NCBI RefSeq assembly: GCF_008312895.1
Contig: NZ_VSSP01000001.1
Coordinates: forward strand, 372,001 to 436,000
DNA: 64,000 nt
Origin: Luteimonas suaedae
GTDB taxonomy: Bacteria > Pseudomonadota > Gammaproteobacteria > Xanthomonadales > Xanthomonadaceae
Direction: 5' to 3'
Position numbers and translations under genes: made by a program. Of this stretch, positions 53,892 to 62,788 are shown piece by piece. The notes under the pieces are model-generated. The model did no database searches. It was given only the letters and a program-made list of their open reading frames with translations, and was not told where the DNA came from. Position 1 is the first letter of the stretch; each line of letters begins with the position of its first letter.

Positions 53892-55223
53892 ATGTCCGAT
53901 CTCCTCTGGCAGAAACCCGGCGTCGCCGTCGACGCGCAGATCCAGGCATTCCTGGCCGGCGACGACGTGGTCCTCGACCGCGCGTTCTTCCTGCACGACA
54001 TCGCCGCCAGCCGCGCGCATGCGCAGGGCCTGCAGCGGATCGACATCCTCGATGCCGGCGAGCTGTCGGCGCTCGAGCGCGAACTCGAGGCGCTGGCCGC
54101 GGACTTTCGCGACGGCGGTTTCGAACTCGACGCGCGCTACGAGGACGGCCACTCGGCGATCGAGGCGCGGCTGGTCGAGCGGCTCGGCGATGCCGGCAAG
54201 AAGATCCACACCGGTCGCAGCCGCAACGACCAGGTGCTGGTCGCGACCCGGCTGTGGCTGAAGGAGAAGCTGGCCCGGGTGGCGGCGCTTGCGTGCGAGA
54301 CGGCGACGCTCGCGCTCGACCGCGCGCAGGCCGAGGTGATACTGCCGTTGCCCGGCTACACCCATCTACAGCGCGCCGTGGTGTCGTCGGCGGGCCTGTG
54401 GTGGGCCGGCTGGGCCGAGGCCTTCATCGACGACGCGCGGCGCGCGCTCGACACCGCCGCATGGATCGACGCCAACCCGCTCGGCACCGCCGCCGGCTAC
54501 GGCGTCAACCTGCCGCTGGACCGGGCGCACACCACGGCCGCGCTCGGTTTCGCCCGGCTGCAGGTCAATCCGGCCTATGCGCAGCTGTCGCGCGGCAAGT
54601 TCGAGCTGGCTGCGCTGGAAGCGCTGGGTTCGACGACGCTCGACCTGCGCCGCATCGCCTGGGACCTGTCGCTGTTCACCAGCGCCGAGTTCGGCTTCGT
54701 GACGTTACCGGCGCAGTACACCACCGGCAGCTCGATCATGCCGAACAAACGTAATCCCGATGCGATCGAGCTGATGCGCGCCACCCACGCCAGCGTGGCC
54801 GCGGCGCGCACCGAGATCGAACAGCTGCTGTCGCTGCCTTCGGGTTACCACCGCGACCTGCAGGCGAGCAAGGGCGCGATCTTCCACGGGTTCGGCCGTG
54901 GTCTGGCTGCGCTGGAGCTGTTGCCGGCGCTGCTGGCCAACCTGGAGTGGCGGCCGCAGCGGATGCGCGCCGCCATCGATGCCGGCATGTACGCCACCGA
55001 CGTCGCGGTCGAGCAGGCGGCGGCCGGCGTGCCGTTCCGCGACGCCTACCGCGCCGCCGCCGAGTCGGCGGAGCGGGTGGGCGAGGGCCGGACGCCGGAA
55101 GCCAGCCTGTATGCCCGGGTCTCGCCCGGCGCCGCCGCCGACCTGCAGCTGGACGTTTTGCGCGCGAGGCTTCGAGAGCTGGAAAGCGTTCTGCCACGGA
55201 TTGGCGCGGATGAGCGCGGATAA
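53892..55223 (+). CDS. argH: Argininosuccinate lyase
   Basis: 443 residues. [13 protein letters not shown] near 97, GYTHLQRAV near 155 and the signature [16 protein letters not shown] near 277-292. It splits argininosuccinate to arginine and fumarate. The last ~11 residues ([11 protein letters not shown]) are encoded by a CGCGGAT-family repeat that contains the stop codon, so the C-terminus is repeat-derived. Confidence 0.95.
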   Translation: MSDLLWQKPGVAVDAQIQAFLAGDDVVLDRAFFLHDIAASRAHAQGLQRIDILDAGELSALERELEALAADFRDGGFELDARYEDGHSAIEARLVERLGDAGKKIHTGRSRNDQVLVATRLWLKEKLARVAALACETATLALDRAQAEVILPLPGYTHLQRAVVSSAGLWWAGWAEAFIDDARRALDTAAWIDANPLGTAAGYGVNLPLDRAHTTAALGFARLQVNPAYAQLSRGKFELAALEALGSTTLDLRRIAWDLSLFTSAEFGFVTLPAQYTTGSSIMPNKRNPDAIELMRATHASVAAARTEIEQLLSLPSGYHRDLQASKGAIFHGFGRGLAALELLPALLANLEWRPQRMRAAIDAGMYATDVAVEQAAAGVPFRDAYRAAAESAERVGEGRTPEASLYARVSPGAAADLQLDVLRARLRELESVLPRIGADERG

Positions 55224-55395
55224 GATCGCTGACAACACCGTCATGCCCGGGCAGGCGGGCATCCAGTGCCCTTTGCCACGGATCGATCTGCTGAAGCCGC
55301 TGGATGCCCGCCTGCGCGGACATGACGATGCACAGGCCAAACCTCTAAGCTCCATCTGCGCTCATCGGCGTCAATCCGCGGCAAAAAAAGACTTA
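55190..55395. repeat. Repeats in the argH-proB gap (two families)
   Basis: Outer pair: CCACGGATTGGCGCGGATGA at the argH end and its rough inverse GGCGTCAATCCGCGGC before proB. Inner pair: GTCATGCCCGGGCAGGCGGG (55240-55266 with its tail) facing CTGGATGCCCGCCTGCGCGG (55300-55326). Confidence 0.7.
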
Positions 55396-55409
55396 CGAAC
55401 GAAGAGGCC

Positions 55410-56558
55410 ATGACTGACACCAGCCCGCACAGGTTCAGTGAGCAGCTGCTGCCGCCGTGGCGGCGCGCGGTGCTGAAGGTCGGTAGCAGCCTGTTGGCGG
55501 CCGACGGCGGCGGCCTGTCGCCGCGCAATGCGCAGGCGCTGGCCGGGTTCATCTCGGCCTGCACGGCGGCCGGGCGCGAGGTGGTGCTGGTCTCGTCCGG
55601 CGCGGTCGCGGCCGGGCGCGCGATCGTGCACGCCGACACCGCCGTGGACGCGCCCATCGCCGAGCGCCAGGCCCTGGCAGCGCTGGGTCAGGCGCAGCTG
55701 ATCGGCTTCTGGCAGGGCTTCTTCGCCCGCCCGGTGGCGCAGGTGCTGCTGACCCATGACGACCTGCGCAACCGGCGCCGTTATCTCAACGCGCGCGCCA
55801 CCCTTTCGGCGCTGCTGCGCCAGCGCGTGCTCCCCATCGTCAACGAGAACGACACCGTGTCCGTGGACGAGCTCAAGCTCGGCGACAACGACACCCTGGC
55901 GGCGATCGTCGCCGCCCTGGTTGATGCCGACGTGCTGTTCATCGCCACCGACATCGACGGCCTGTACGACGCCGATCCACGGCGTAACCCGCAGGCGCAG
56001 CCGGTCGAGGTGGTGGCGCGCTTCAGTGCTGAACTGCTGTCGGTCGCCGGCGGCGCCGGCAGTTCCAGCGGCACCGGCGGCATGCGCACCAAGCTGGATG
56101 CGGCCCAACGCGCCGCGGCGGCCGGCATCGCCACCGTGCTGTTCAACGGCACCCGCGCCGACGTGCTGCAGGGGCTGGCCCGCGACCGCCTGCGCGGGAC
56201 CCGCGTGCACGCCGTCCGCAGCCGGATCGCCGCCCGCAAGCACTGGTTGCAAAACGCGCCTGCCGAGCCCGGCGGCCTGGTCGTGGATGCCGGCGCCGCC
56301 GACGCGATGATCGAGAAGGGCGCATCGCTGCTGCCGGGCGGCGTGCTGGCGGTCGCCGGCGACTTCCGCCGCGGCGACATGGTCGAAGTGACACTGCGCA
56401 ACGCCGACGGCGAACAGCGCTTCGCCCGCGGCGTCAGCCAGTACTCGGCCGCCGACATCCGCCGCATCGCCCGGCGGCACTCGCGCGAGATCGAGGCGAT
56501 CCTGGGCTACAACTACGGCGGCAACGTGATTCACCGCGACGATCTCGCGCTCTTGTAG
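55410..56558 (+). CDS. proB: Glutamate 5-kinase
   Basis: 382 residues. Amino-acid kinase domain: VLKVGSSLL near 22, VSSGAVAAGR near 62, VNENDTVSVDELKLGDND near 144, ATDIDGLYDADPR near 172 and GTGGMRTKLDAA near 215; a PUA domain at about 285-382 ends with LGYNYGGNVIHRDDLALL. It catalyses the first step of proline synthesis. Last gene of the arginine operon; proA is not in the window. Confidence 0.95.
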   Translation: MTDTSPHRFSEQLLPPWRRAVLKVGSSLLAADGGGLSPRNAQALAGFISACTAAGREVVLVSSGAVAAGRAIVHADTAVDAPIAERQALAALGQAQLIGFWQGFFARPVAQVLLTHDDLRNRRRYLNARATLSALLRQRVLPIVNENDTVSVDELKLGDNDTLAAIVAALVDADVLFIATDIDGLYDADPRRNPQAQPVEVVARFSAELLSVAGGAGSSSGTGGMRTKLDAAQRAAAAGIATVLFNGTRADVLQGLARDRLRGTRVHAVRSRIAARKHWLQNAPAEPGGLVVDAGAADAMIEKGASLLPGGVLAVAGDFRRGDMVEVTLRNADGEQRFARGVSQYSAADIRRIARRHSREIEAILGYNYGGNVIHRDDLALL

Positions 56559-56612
56559 CGCAGGTGGCGCCGGTCCGGCCGCGCGGGTTGCGGGGCCGGG
56601 CGCGCTGGCGCC

Positions 56613-57062
56613 CTACGCCCCCAGCGGCGTCAGGCTGAGCGGCCGTGCGTTGTCGTCCATGTGCAGCGTCGCGACCTTGATCTGGCACAGTGCGCCTTCG
56701 GTCGCCGCGTCCGCGCCGAGCGCGGCGGCGACCTCCCCACGTGGCACGTCGGACTGCGCGCTGCGACGGTCCTTGCCGCGGAAGCGGAAGCGGTTGTACT
56801 CCGCCCAGGCGATCAGCAGCGCCGCGCAGGCCAGCGCCACCAGCGGCAGCACGAACAGCAGGAACGGGTCGATATGCGACTCGCGCAGGTACAACTCGTG
56901 CAGGGCGGTGTTGATGCCCAGCGCCCACAGCACGAAGGTGACCAGCGGCGCCCACAGGTATAGGTAGAACAGCCAGAACGCCGCGGTGAGGAAGCCCCAG
57001 GCGGTGCGTCGCAGCCGCGGCTGGGCGTGGGGTCGGCGGATCAGTCTCGAGTCGTATTTCAT
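56613..57062 (-). CDS. pgaD: PgaD-type poly-N-acetylglucosamine synthase subunit
   Basis: 149 residues with two membrane segments (about 24-48 and 66-86) and a cytoplasmic tail. RTAWGFLTAAFWLFYLYLWAPLVT and LIAWAEYNRFRFRGKDRR are PgaD landmarks. PgaD helps the PgaC glycosyltransferase and, in E. coli, the PgaC-PgaD interface binds cyclic-di-GMP. Its ATG overlaps the pgaC stop. Last gene of the pga operon. Confidence 0.9.
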   Translation of the reverse strand: MKYDSRLIRRPHAQPRLRRTAWGFLTAAFWLFYLYLWAPLVTFVLWALGINTALHELYLRESHIDPFLLFVLPLVALACAALLIAWAEYNRFRFRGKDRRSAQSDVPRGEVAAALGADAATEGALCQIKVATLHMDDNARPLSLTPLGA

Positions 57063-58306
57063 CGGAATCCCCGATCAGGGCTGGTCCAGATGGCGCGCTT
57101 GCCGCGGCGCTTGAGCAGCGTCTTCGGCAGTGCGACCACGGTGGTGAAGAGGCTGAGCATCCAGTACGCCACCGGGTACCAGATCATCCAGTAGTAGTTA
57201 CGGCCGACGTGCGTCTCGTAGCGGCGGTCGATGATCAGGCTGCTGGCGAACTGCAACAGGCAGACCAGGCCCAGGATCACGCCATGCCACGACGGCAGGA
57301 TGGTGCGTACGTACAGCGCGTCCGGCATCGGCATGAACTTGCCGAGCAGCCACAGCACGATGATGAACAGCATGGTGTAGGCCCAGGCCACGCTGAGCAG
57401 GTACTCGCCGAGCACCCCCCACATGCGCCGGCCCCGCCAGCGCAGCAGGTCGCCGGTATGGCGCAGCAGCACCTCCACGCCGCCCTGCGCCCAGCGCAGG
57501 CGCTGCTTCCACAGCCCGCGCAGGGTCTCCGGCATCAGGATGAAGCCCAGCGCGTTCGGCTCGTAGCGGATGTCCCAGTGGTCCATCTGCAGGCGCCAGC
57601 TGATGTCGATGTCCTCGGTCACCATGTCCTCGGACCAGTAGCCGATCCGATGCAGGGCGGTGCGGCGGAACCCGCTGATCACGCCGGACACGGTGAACAG
57701 CCGCCCGTACACGCGCTGGGCGCGCTTGATCATGCCGATGATCGAGGAGAACTCGCCGACCTGCAGCCGGCCGAGGAGGGTGGAGCGGTTGCGGATACGT
57801 GGATTGCCGGTCACCGCGCCCACGCGCGGCCCGGACACCAGATGCCAGACCATCCAGTGCAGGCCGTACTCGTCCAGCAGTGCATCGCCGTCGATGCACA
57901 GCAGGTATTCCGAACGTGCCGCCAGGGCGCCCATGCGCAGCGCGTTGGCCTTGCCCATGTTGCGGTCGAGATGGAGCACCCGCAGTCGGTCGTGCTGCGC
58001 GGCGAGACGGTTGAGCTTGTCGGCGGTGTCGTCGGTGCTGCCGTCGTTGATCGCGATGATCTCGTAGTCCGGATAGCGCTGTGCCAGTGCCGCGGCGATG
58101 GTCTCGTCGACGTTGTCGGCCTCGTTGTGGCAGGGCACCAGGATCGTCGCCATCGGGAACGTGTCCATCGGCGGCGGATCCGTGCGCGTGCGGGATTTGC
58201 GCTCGCGCCGGAAGTAGTAGTACAGGCCGCCGGACATCCAGAAGAAGGACATCACGATCGGATAGAAGAACGCGAAGCTGAAGAGCAACGCCAGCGTCGG
58301 GGCCAT
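57059..58306 (-). CDS. pgaC: Poly-beta-1,6-N-acetylglucosamine synthase
   Basis: 415-residue GT2 membrane glycosyltransferase. One N-terminal and several C-terminal membrane segments flank the catalytic domain: ATILVPCHNEADNVDETI, AINDGSTDDTADKL, CIDGDALLDEYGL, VTEDIDISWRLQ and QRLRWAQGG, the D,D,D,QxxRW set of processive synthases. It polymerises UDP-GlcNAc and passes the chain out. One base separates it from the pgaB stop. Confidence 0.95.
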   Translation of the reverse strand: MAPTLALLFSFAFFYPIVMSFFWMSGGLYYYFRRERKSRTRTDPPPMDTFPMATILVPCHNEADNVDETIAAALAQRYPDYEIIAINDGSTDDTADKLNRLAAQHDRLRVLHLDRNMGKANALRMGALAARSEYLLCIDGDALLDEYGLHWMVWHLVSGPRVGAVTGNPRIRNRSTLLGRLQVGEFSSIIGMIKRAQRVYGRLFTVSGVISGFRRTALHRIGYWSEDMVTEDIDISWRLQMDHWDIRYEPNALGFILMPETLRGLWKQRLRWAQGGVEVLLRHTGDLLRWRGRRMWGVLGEYLLSVAWAYTMLFIIVLWLLGKFMPMPDALYVRTILPSWHGVILGLVCLLQFASSLIIDRRYETHVGRNYYWMIWYPVAYWMLSLFTTVVALPKTLLKRRGKRAIWTSPDRGFR

Positions 58307-58307
58307 G

Positions 58308-60200
58308 TCAGCGCTCCTCGTACGGGAAGCTGCGGGCGGACATCGCTTCGCGCGCGTCCTCCAGCGGCGGCAGGTCGGCGACGAAGTCGTCGGGATACCA
58401 GGCCAGATGGCGCACGCCCTGGGCGACGAGCCTGCGCACGTGCGCCTTCAGCCGGCCACCGTCGATCGGCCGGCCGCGCTCCCAGTCGACGGTCTGCAGC
58501 TCGAACACGGTCTGGGTGAGTTGCGGGTCGTGGACGCGGACCGCGGCGACCAGACGATCCAGCCAGCGCTCCGGGTGCGCGCTGCCCTCCATCCACGGCA
58601 TCGCCATCAGCGCGGTGTAGTCGTAGGCGGCGTTGAACAGGTCCAGTCGCTGCGCGAACCAGGCCTGGCTCTGCGGCTCCAGCACCGGCCGCGCGTACAG
58701 GTTGCGGACCGTCTTGAGCTTCGGCCGCCAGCGCTCCGCAGCCTGCTTCAGTTCCAGGGTGAAGTCGATCAGGGCACGGGTGCGCGCTTCCGGCTGTTCG
58801 GGCGCGAACGCCGGCAGTTCGGTATCGCGCAGATAGGCATCGTCGTGGAACAGCAGGCCCTCGAAATACGAGTTGACCGCCAGGTCCTCGAAGATGCCGG
58901 TGACGATGCGGCGCACCTCCGGACGGGTGAAGTCGAGCCGGAATATGCCGTCCGCCTCGCGGCTGTCGATGGCGAAGGCCGCACGCACCTGCGGGTCGCT
59001 CAGCTCATAGCCCAGCACCGGCAGCCAGGCGTACACCTCCACGTCCGCGCGGGTCCGCAGCTGCCAGGCGACGCGGTTGAACAGGTCGGCGCGCATCGGC
59101 AGGAAACGGTTGGGGAAGTACAGCGCGTCGGCCGAACCGTTGCCGTCGGGGTCGGCGAAGGCCTGCAGGAACACGTGGCTGGGCGAGATCCGCTTGACCC
59201 GTTCGACCAGCGCGTCGAGATTGCGCGCCGCCTGCACCGGATCGTCGTCGTGGACCATGTCCAGGTCGATCTGCAGGGCGCGCATGCTGGTCTGCTCGGG
59301 GTCGTGGCGCAGTTCGTAGGCCAGGTCGAACACCTCCGGGTTGTTCATCACCAGCAGGCGCGCCAGCCCGTGCAGGTCGGCGCCGTCCCGGCCCGTGGCA
59401 ATCGCCGTGTTGCGGCCCTCCAGGTCGAACGACACCGTCATGCCGAGGTCGCCGGCGATGGCGTTGGCGACACTGTTGTAGGCGGCGTACGGCCAGACGA
59501 TCGAGCGCGGCGCCGCGCCGGTGTTGGCGCGGATCAGCTCGACGCTGCGGGCCAGGTCGGCGTGCACGCGCGCGCGGTACTCGTCCTCGGTCTCGTAGCG
59601 TCCGGCCGCGGCGTCGTAGATGCGGGTGATGGCGGCCGGTGTGGTGTTGCCCTGCGGGTTGGACGGCACGCCGCGGTGCAGGTCGTGGCTGTGCGAGGCG
59701 ATCTCGACCAGCCCGGATTCGCGCATCTCGCGCAGCTGCGCCCAGGTGACGAAATCCTCGCGCCCGAACGGGCGCGGGCCGTAGTCCACCTCACGCCCGG
59801 CCGGCAGGTCGACCCAGCCGGTGATCACCGCCACCACCGCCGGATAGCCGTAGGCGCGCAGCAGCGGGAACGCATGCGTATAGACGCTGCGCAGGCCATC
59901 GTCGAAGGTCAGCAGCACCGCCTTGTCGGGTAGTTGCCCGCGTCCCTGCGCCGCGTCGACCACCTGCGACAGCGACACCGGGCGATAGCCGTGGCCGTGC
60001 AGCCAGTCCAGGTGGGCGGCGAAGTTCTGGGTGCTGACCGCGTACGCGTCGGGATCGCCGTCGACCGGGACGTCGTCGCGGATGTCGTGGTAGCTCAGGA
60101 CCAGCAACTCGTCGGCGGCAGCGGTGGCGCCGGCCGCGAGCGCCAGCAGCAACGCCAGCAGCAGGCGCGCCGGCAATGTCATCCAGGCATGCATGTTCAT
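58308..60200 (-). CDS. pgaB: Poly-N-acetylglucosamine deacetylase/hydrolase PgaB
   Basis: 630 residues. N-terminal carbohydrate-esterase 4 domain (LLVLSYHDIRDDVP, LLTFDDGLRSVYTHAFPLL, EIASHSHDLHRG) and a C-terminal glycoside-hydrolase-like domain (MHDDDP motif IDLDMVHDDDPVQAARN, IFRLDFTRPEVR, EGLLFHDDAYL). It partly deacetylates the polymer for export. The signal sequence lacks a lipobox cysteine, unlike the E. coli lipoprotein, so this PgaB may be soluble in the periplasm. The start at 60200 overlaps the pgaA stop (ATGA). Confidence 0.93.
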   Translation of the reverse strand: MNMHAWMTLPARLLLALLLALAAGATAAADELLVLSYHDIRDDVPVDGDPDAYAVSTQNFAAHLDWLHGHGYRPVSLSQVVDAAQGRGQLPDKAVLLTFDDGLRSVYTHAFPLLRAYGYPAVVAVITGWVDLPAGREVDYGPRPFGREDFVTWAQLREMRESGLVEIASHSHDLHRGVPSNPQGNTTPAAITRIYDAAAGRYETEDEYRARVHADLARSVELIRANTGAAPRSIVWPYAAYNSVANAIAGDLGMTVSFDLEGRNTAIATGRDGADLHGLARLLVMNNPEVFDLAYELRHDPEQTSMRALQIDLDMVHDDDPVQAARNLDALVERVKRISPSHVFLQAFADPDGNGSADALYFPNRFLPMRADLFNRVAWQLRTRADVEVYAWLPVLGYELSDPQVRAAFAIDSREADGIFRLDFTRPEVRRIVTGIFEDLAVNSYFEGLLFHDDAYLRDTELPAFAPEQPEARTRALIDFTLELKQAAERWRPKLKTVRNLYARPVLEPQSQAWFAQRLDLFNAAYDYTALMAMPWMEGSAHPERWLDRLVAAVRVHDPQLTQTVFELQTVDWERGRPIDGGRLKAHVRRLVAQGVRHLAWYPDDFVADLPPLEDAREAMSARSFPYEER

Positions 60201-62266
60201 TCTCCCCAGCGGAATTCGGCGTCGAAGCCGATCCGCTCTTCGCGCTGGCCGTCGTAGACGGGCCGCGACCAGCTCACTCCATAGGTCAGGACGCGTCCGA
60301 GCGCGAACTGCCACTCGTGCTCGTAGCGGGCGCTCGGCACCAGGCCGCTGCCGAAGCCTTCCTGGTAATAGTTCCCGGCCCCCACGGTCAGGCGATGCCG
60401 GAAGTGCCGGTCGTAGCGCCGCCAGGCCAAGTGGTCGGCGCGCAGGCCCAGTTCCAGCGACGCGTCGCGCGAGGGGTTGAAGTAGGGCGCGTCGTCGCGG
60501 CTGCCGCGGCTGGCGTACGCACCGGCCAGGCCGTTGAGCAGGAAGTGCGGGCGCGTGAACAGGCGCTGGTCGAGCCCGAGTGCCAGCGAGTCGCGGTGGT
60601 TGCCGTCGTCGTAGCGCCAGTGCTTGGCGGCGAGCGACCAGTAGGTGCGCTCGCTGGGCACGTAGTTCGCGGACAGTTCGACGCTGTCGGCGGTGATGCC
60701 GGCGGCGCGCGCCTGCATCGAGGCGTCGGCATCGTTGCGGCGCACCGTCGCGCGGGCGTCCCACAGGTCGTTGAAGCGCCAGCCGGCATCGGCATCGATG
60801 CCGGTGCCGCCGACGTCGTCGCTGGCACGGTTGGCCTGCAGGCCCCAGTCGAGCCGGTCGTGGGCGTAGCGCACGCCGGCGCTGGTACGACGATCGTCGA
60901 TGCGGGCGCCGTCGAAATCGGACCAGCGGTAGTCGTGCCCCGCGGTCAGGCGCCAGCGATCGCCCAGCACCGGCGTCTGCACCTCGACGCCGTAGCGGCG
61001 GTCGCGGCTGCCGAGTGGGCTGACGGCGGCGCCACCCTCGCTGCGGCCGCCGGCGGCGTAGGCGCGCCATTGCCAGCCGCGATGCACGTCCCAGGTCTGA
61101 TCCATGCGCTGCACCAGGGGCAGGTCGCCGTAGCGCTGCATCAGTTCGTCGTGGATCGGGCGCGCCAGGTCGTCGCGCTGCAGCTCGGTCAGCGCGCCGA
61201 CCTGGCCGACCCGCGACGGCACGTCGCGCTCGTCCAGGGTGGAGGCCATGCGGAAGCGCTCGAGTGCGCGTTCGGGCCAGCCGCGGATCAGGTAGATCGT
61301 GCCGAGCGCCGATTGCAGGCCGGTGTTGGCCGGTCCGACCGCGGCGCGCTCCTCCAGCAACGCCTGTGCCTGCGGCAGGTCCTCGCCGAACGCCAGCAGC
61401 AACCCGTAGTTGAGGTCGGCCTCGTAGCGGTGCCAGTTCTGCCAGCCCTGGGTCGCACCGGGCCGCAGCGGCCAGGGCGGGTTGGCATCGCGCACGGCCT
61501 GCAGCTGCGCCCGCGCTTCGGCGTGCTGCTCCTGCTCCAGCGCGGCGTAGGCGCGCTGGATGCGGATGTCGATGTTCTCCGGATCGGCCTGCAGCGCGCC
61601 ATCGAGCGCAAGTTCGGCTTCCCCGGGCCGTTGCAGCGCCATCAGTGAATCGCCGATCGCCGCCAGCGCATGTCCGGGAATCTCGCTGCCCGCCGCCCGC
61701 AGATCGCGGTATTCGGCCGCCACCTCGGCATGGCGATTGAGGCGATTGAGGACGATCATGCGGTCATAGCGGATGCGCGGCGGCAGTTCCCCGATCCCGA
61801 TGCCGGTCTCGCGTATGTAGTCGTCGATGGCGGCCTCGGCCCGTTCCACGTCGGCGAGCAGGGCCGACTCGTCTGCGGCGTACTGCCGGCTCCACAGCAC
61901 CAGGCGCGCCAGCCGGTCGGCCTCGAAACGCTCGCGCTGCTCGGCGCTGAACAGATCGGGATGTGCGCGGTACAGCGCCCAGGCACGATCGCTGTCGCCA
62001 ACGTCCGACAGCGCGGCCACGCGCAGTCGATAGAAGCGGGCGTCGTCGGGCCAGATCGGCGCCAGCCGTTCGACCCGGGCGAGGGCGGCGACTGGGTCAC
62101 GCGCCTGCAGCAGAGCCTCGATCTCGGTGATCGCGGTCTCGCGGTCCGGAATGTGACCTGCCGTGTCATTTTGTGACGCTGCGGAGGCACACGTGCCGGC
62201 GGACATCAGCCCGAGCAGGGCGCTCAGGGCCGCTGCCAGCGGCCTTCTGCAGAGGAATGGGGTCAT
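60197..62266 (-). CDS. pgaA: Poly-N-acetylglucosamine export porin PgaA
   Basis: 689 residues. Signal peptide 1-30 (cleavage near ASAAS), TPR-like helices at about 40-380 (ERLAPIWPDDARFYRLRVAAL, DGALQADPENIDIRIQRAYAAL) and a C-terminal beta barrel ending in GFDAEFRW. It carries the polysaccharide through the outer membrane. Shorter than the E. coli protein, mainly in the TPR part. First gene of pgaABCD; a CRP/Clp-type palindrome lies 28 bases before the start codon. Confidence 0.92.
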   Translation of the reverse strand: MTPFLCRRPLAAALSALLGLMSAGTCASAASQNDTAGHIPDRETAITEIEALLQARDPVAALARVERLAPIWPDDARFYRLRVAALSDVGDSDRAWALYRAHPDLFSAEQRERFEADRLARLVLWSRQYAADESALLADVERAEAAIDDYIRETGIGIGELPPRIRYDRMIVLNRLNRHAEVAAEYRDLRAAGSEIPGHALAAIGDSLMALQRPGEAELALDGALQADPENIDIRIQRAYAALEQEQHAEARAQLQAVRDANPPWPLRPGATQGWQNWHRYEADLNYGLLLAFGEDLPQAQALLEERAAVGPANTGLQSALGTIYLIRGWPERALERFRMASTLDERDVPSRVGQVGALTELQRDDLARPIHDELMQRYGDLPLVQRMDQTWDVHRGWQWRAYAAGGRSEGGAAVSPLGSRDRRYGVEVQTPVLGDRWRLTAGHDYRWSDFDGARIDDRRTSAGVRYAHDRLDWGLQANRASDDVGGTGIDADAGWRFNDLWDARATVRRNDADASMQARAAGITADSVELSANYVPSERTYWSLAAKHWRYDDGNHRDSLALGLDQRLFTRPHFLLNGLAGAYASRGSRDDAPYFNPSRDASLELGLRADHLAWRRYDRHFRHRLTVGAGNYYQEGFGSGLVPSARYEHEWQFALGRVLTYGVSWSRPVYDGQREERIGFDAEFRWGE

Positions 62267-62293
62267 GGGAGGTGAGAATCCGTGAGAAAAGGT

Positions 62294-62317
62294 GAAATGT
62301 GATTTCAGTCACATTTC
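62294..62317. promoter_or_regulatory. CRP/Clp-type palindrome upstream of pgaA
   Basis: AAATGTGA-N6-TCACATTT at 62295-62316 is a perfect 8+6+8 palindrome, extended by a G/C pair, and agrees at every core position with the CRP consensus. Xanthomonads carry Clp, a CRP-family regulator that recognises this motif and is inhibited by cyclic-di-GMP. The site is centred about 39 bases before the pgaA ATG, so it probably overlaps or lies downstream of the promoter, which would mean repression. The rest of 62267-62443 shows no gene. Confidence 0.75.
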
Positions 62318-62443
62318 TCAGGATCGTTGTAAGCACAGCCCATGCCAAGTTGCCCCGTTATCGACCGATCGCCGTAGCGCGGACCAGCGGAGCCGGGGAA
62401 GGTGCGAGAAGACGTGGTGCCTAATGCGCGCGCGCGAAAAACG

Positions 62444-62467
62444 AAAAAGCCGGCACGGAGGCCGGCT
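62444..62467 (-). terminator. Rho-independent terminator of tRNA-Pro
   Basis: Minus strand: AGCCGGC, 6-base loop, GCCGGCT, then TTTTCG. Begins 17 bases after the tRNA 3' end. Confidence 0.85.
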
Positions 62468-62483
62468 TGTTCACTGCAACGGT

Positions 62484-62560
62484 TGGTCGGGGAGACAGGA
62501 TTTGAACCTGCGACTTCTACGTCCCGAACGTAGCGCTCTACCAGGCTGAGCTACACCCCG
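62484..62560 (-). tRNA. tRNA-Pro, anticodon CGG
   Basis: 77-base cloverleaf: acceptor CGGGGTG/CTCCCCG (one T-T mismatch), D arm with GCTCAGCCTGGTAGAGC, anticodon stem CTACG/CGTAG with loop TTCGGGA (anticodon CGG reading CCG), T arm GCAGG-TTCAAAT-CCTGT, CCA encoded. Confidence 0.93.
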
Positions 62561-62788
62561 ACTGGGCGAGCCGCGTATTGTAGTGACCGCTGCCCGGATC
62601 GGGCAAGCCCGCATGTGTCTGAGCGGACCGGTCGATGTGCTGCGGCCGGGCCGGCCGGGAACGCGGTCCCCGCAACCGCCACGACGCACGTAGAGCCGAG
62701 CTGGCTCGGCTATGGAGTCTCCGGAGCCGGTGCGGCGAAACGCGCTCCGCTCCACTAAACTGCCGCATTCGCATTACCGGAGCCCGTC

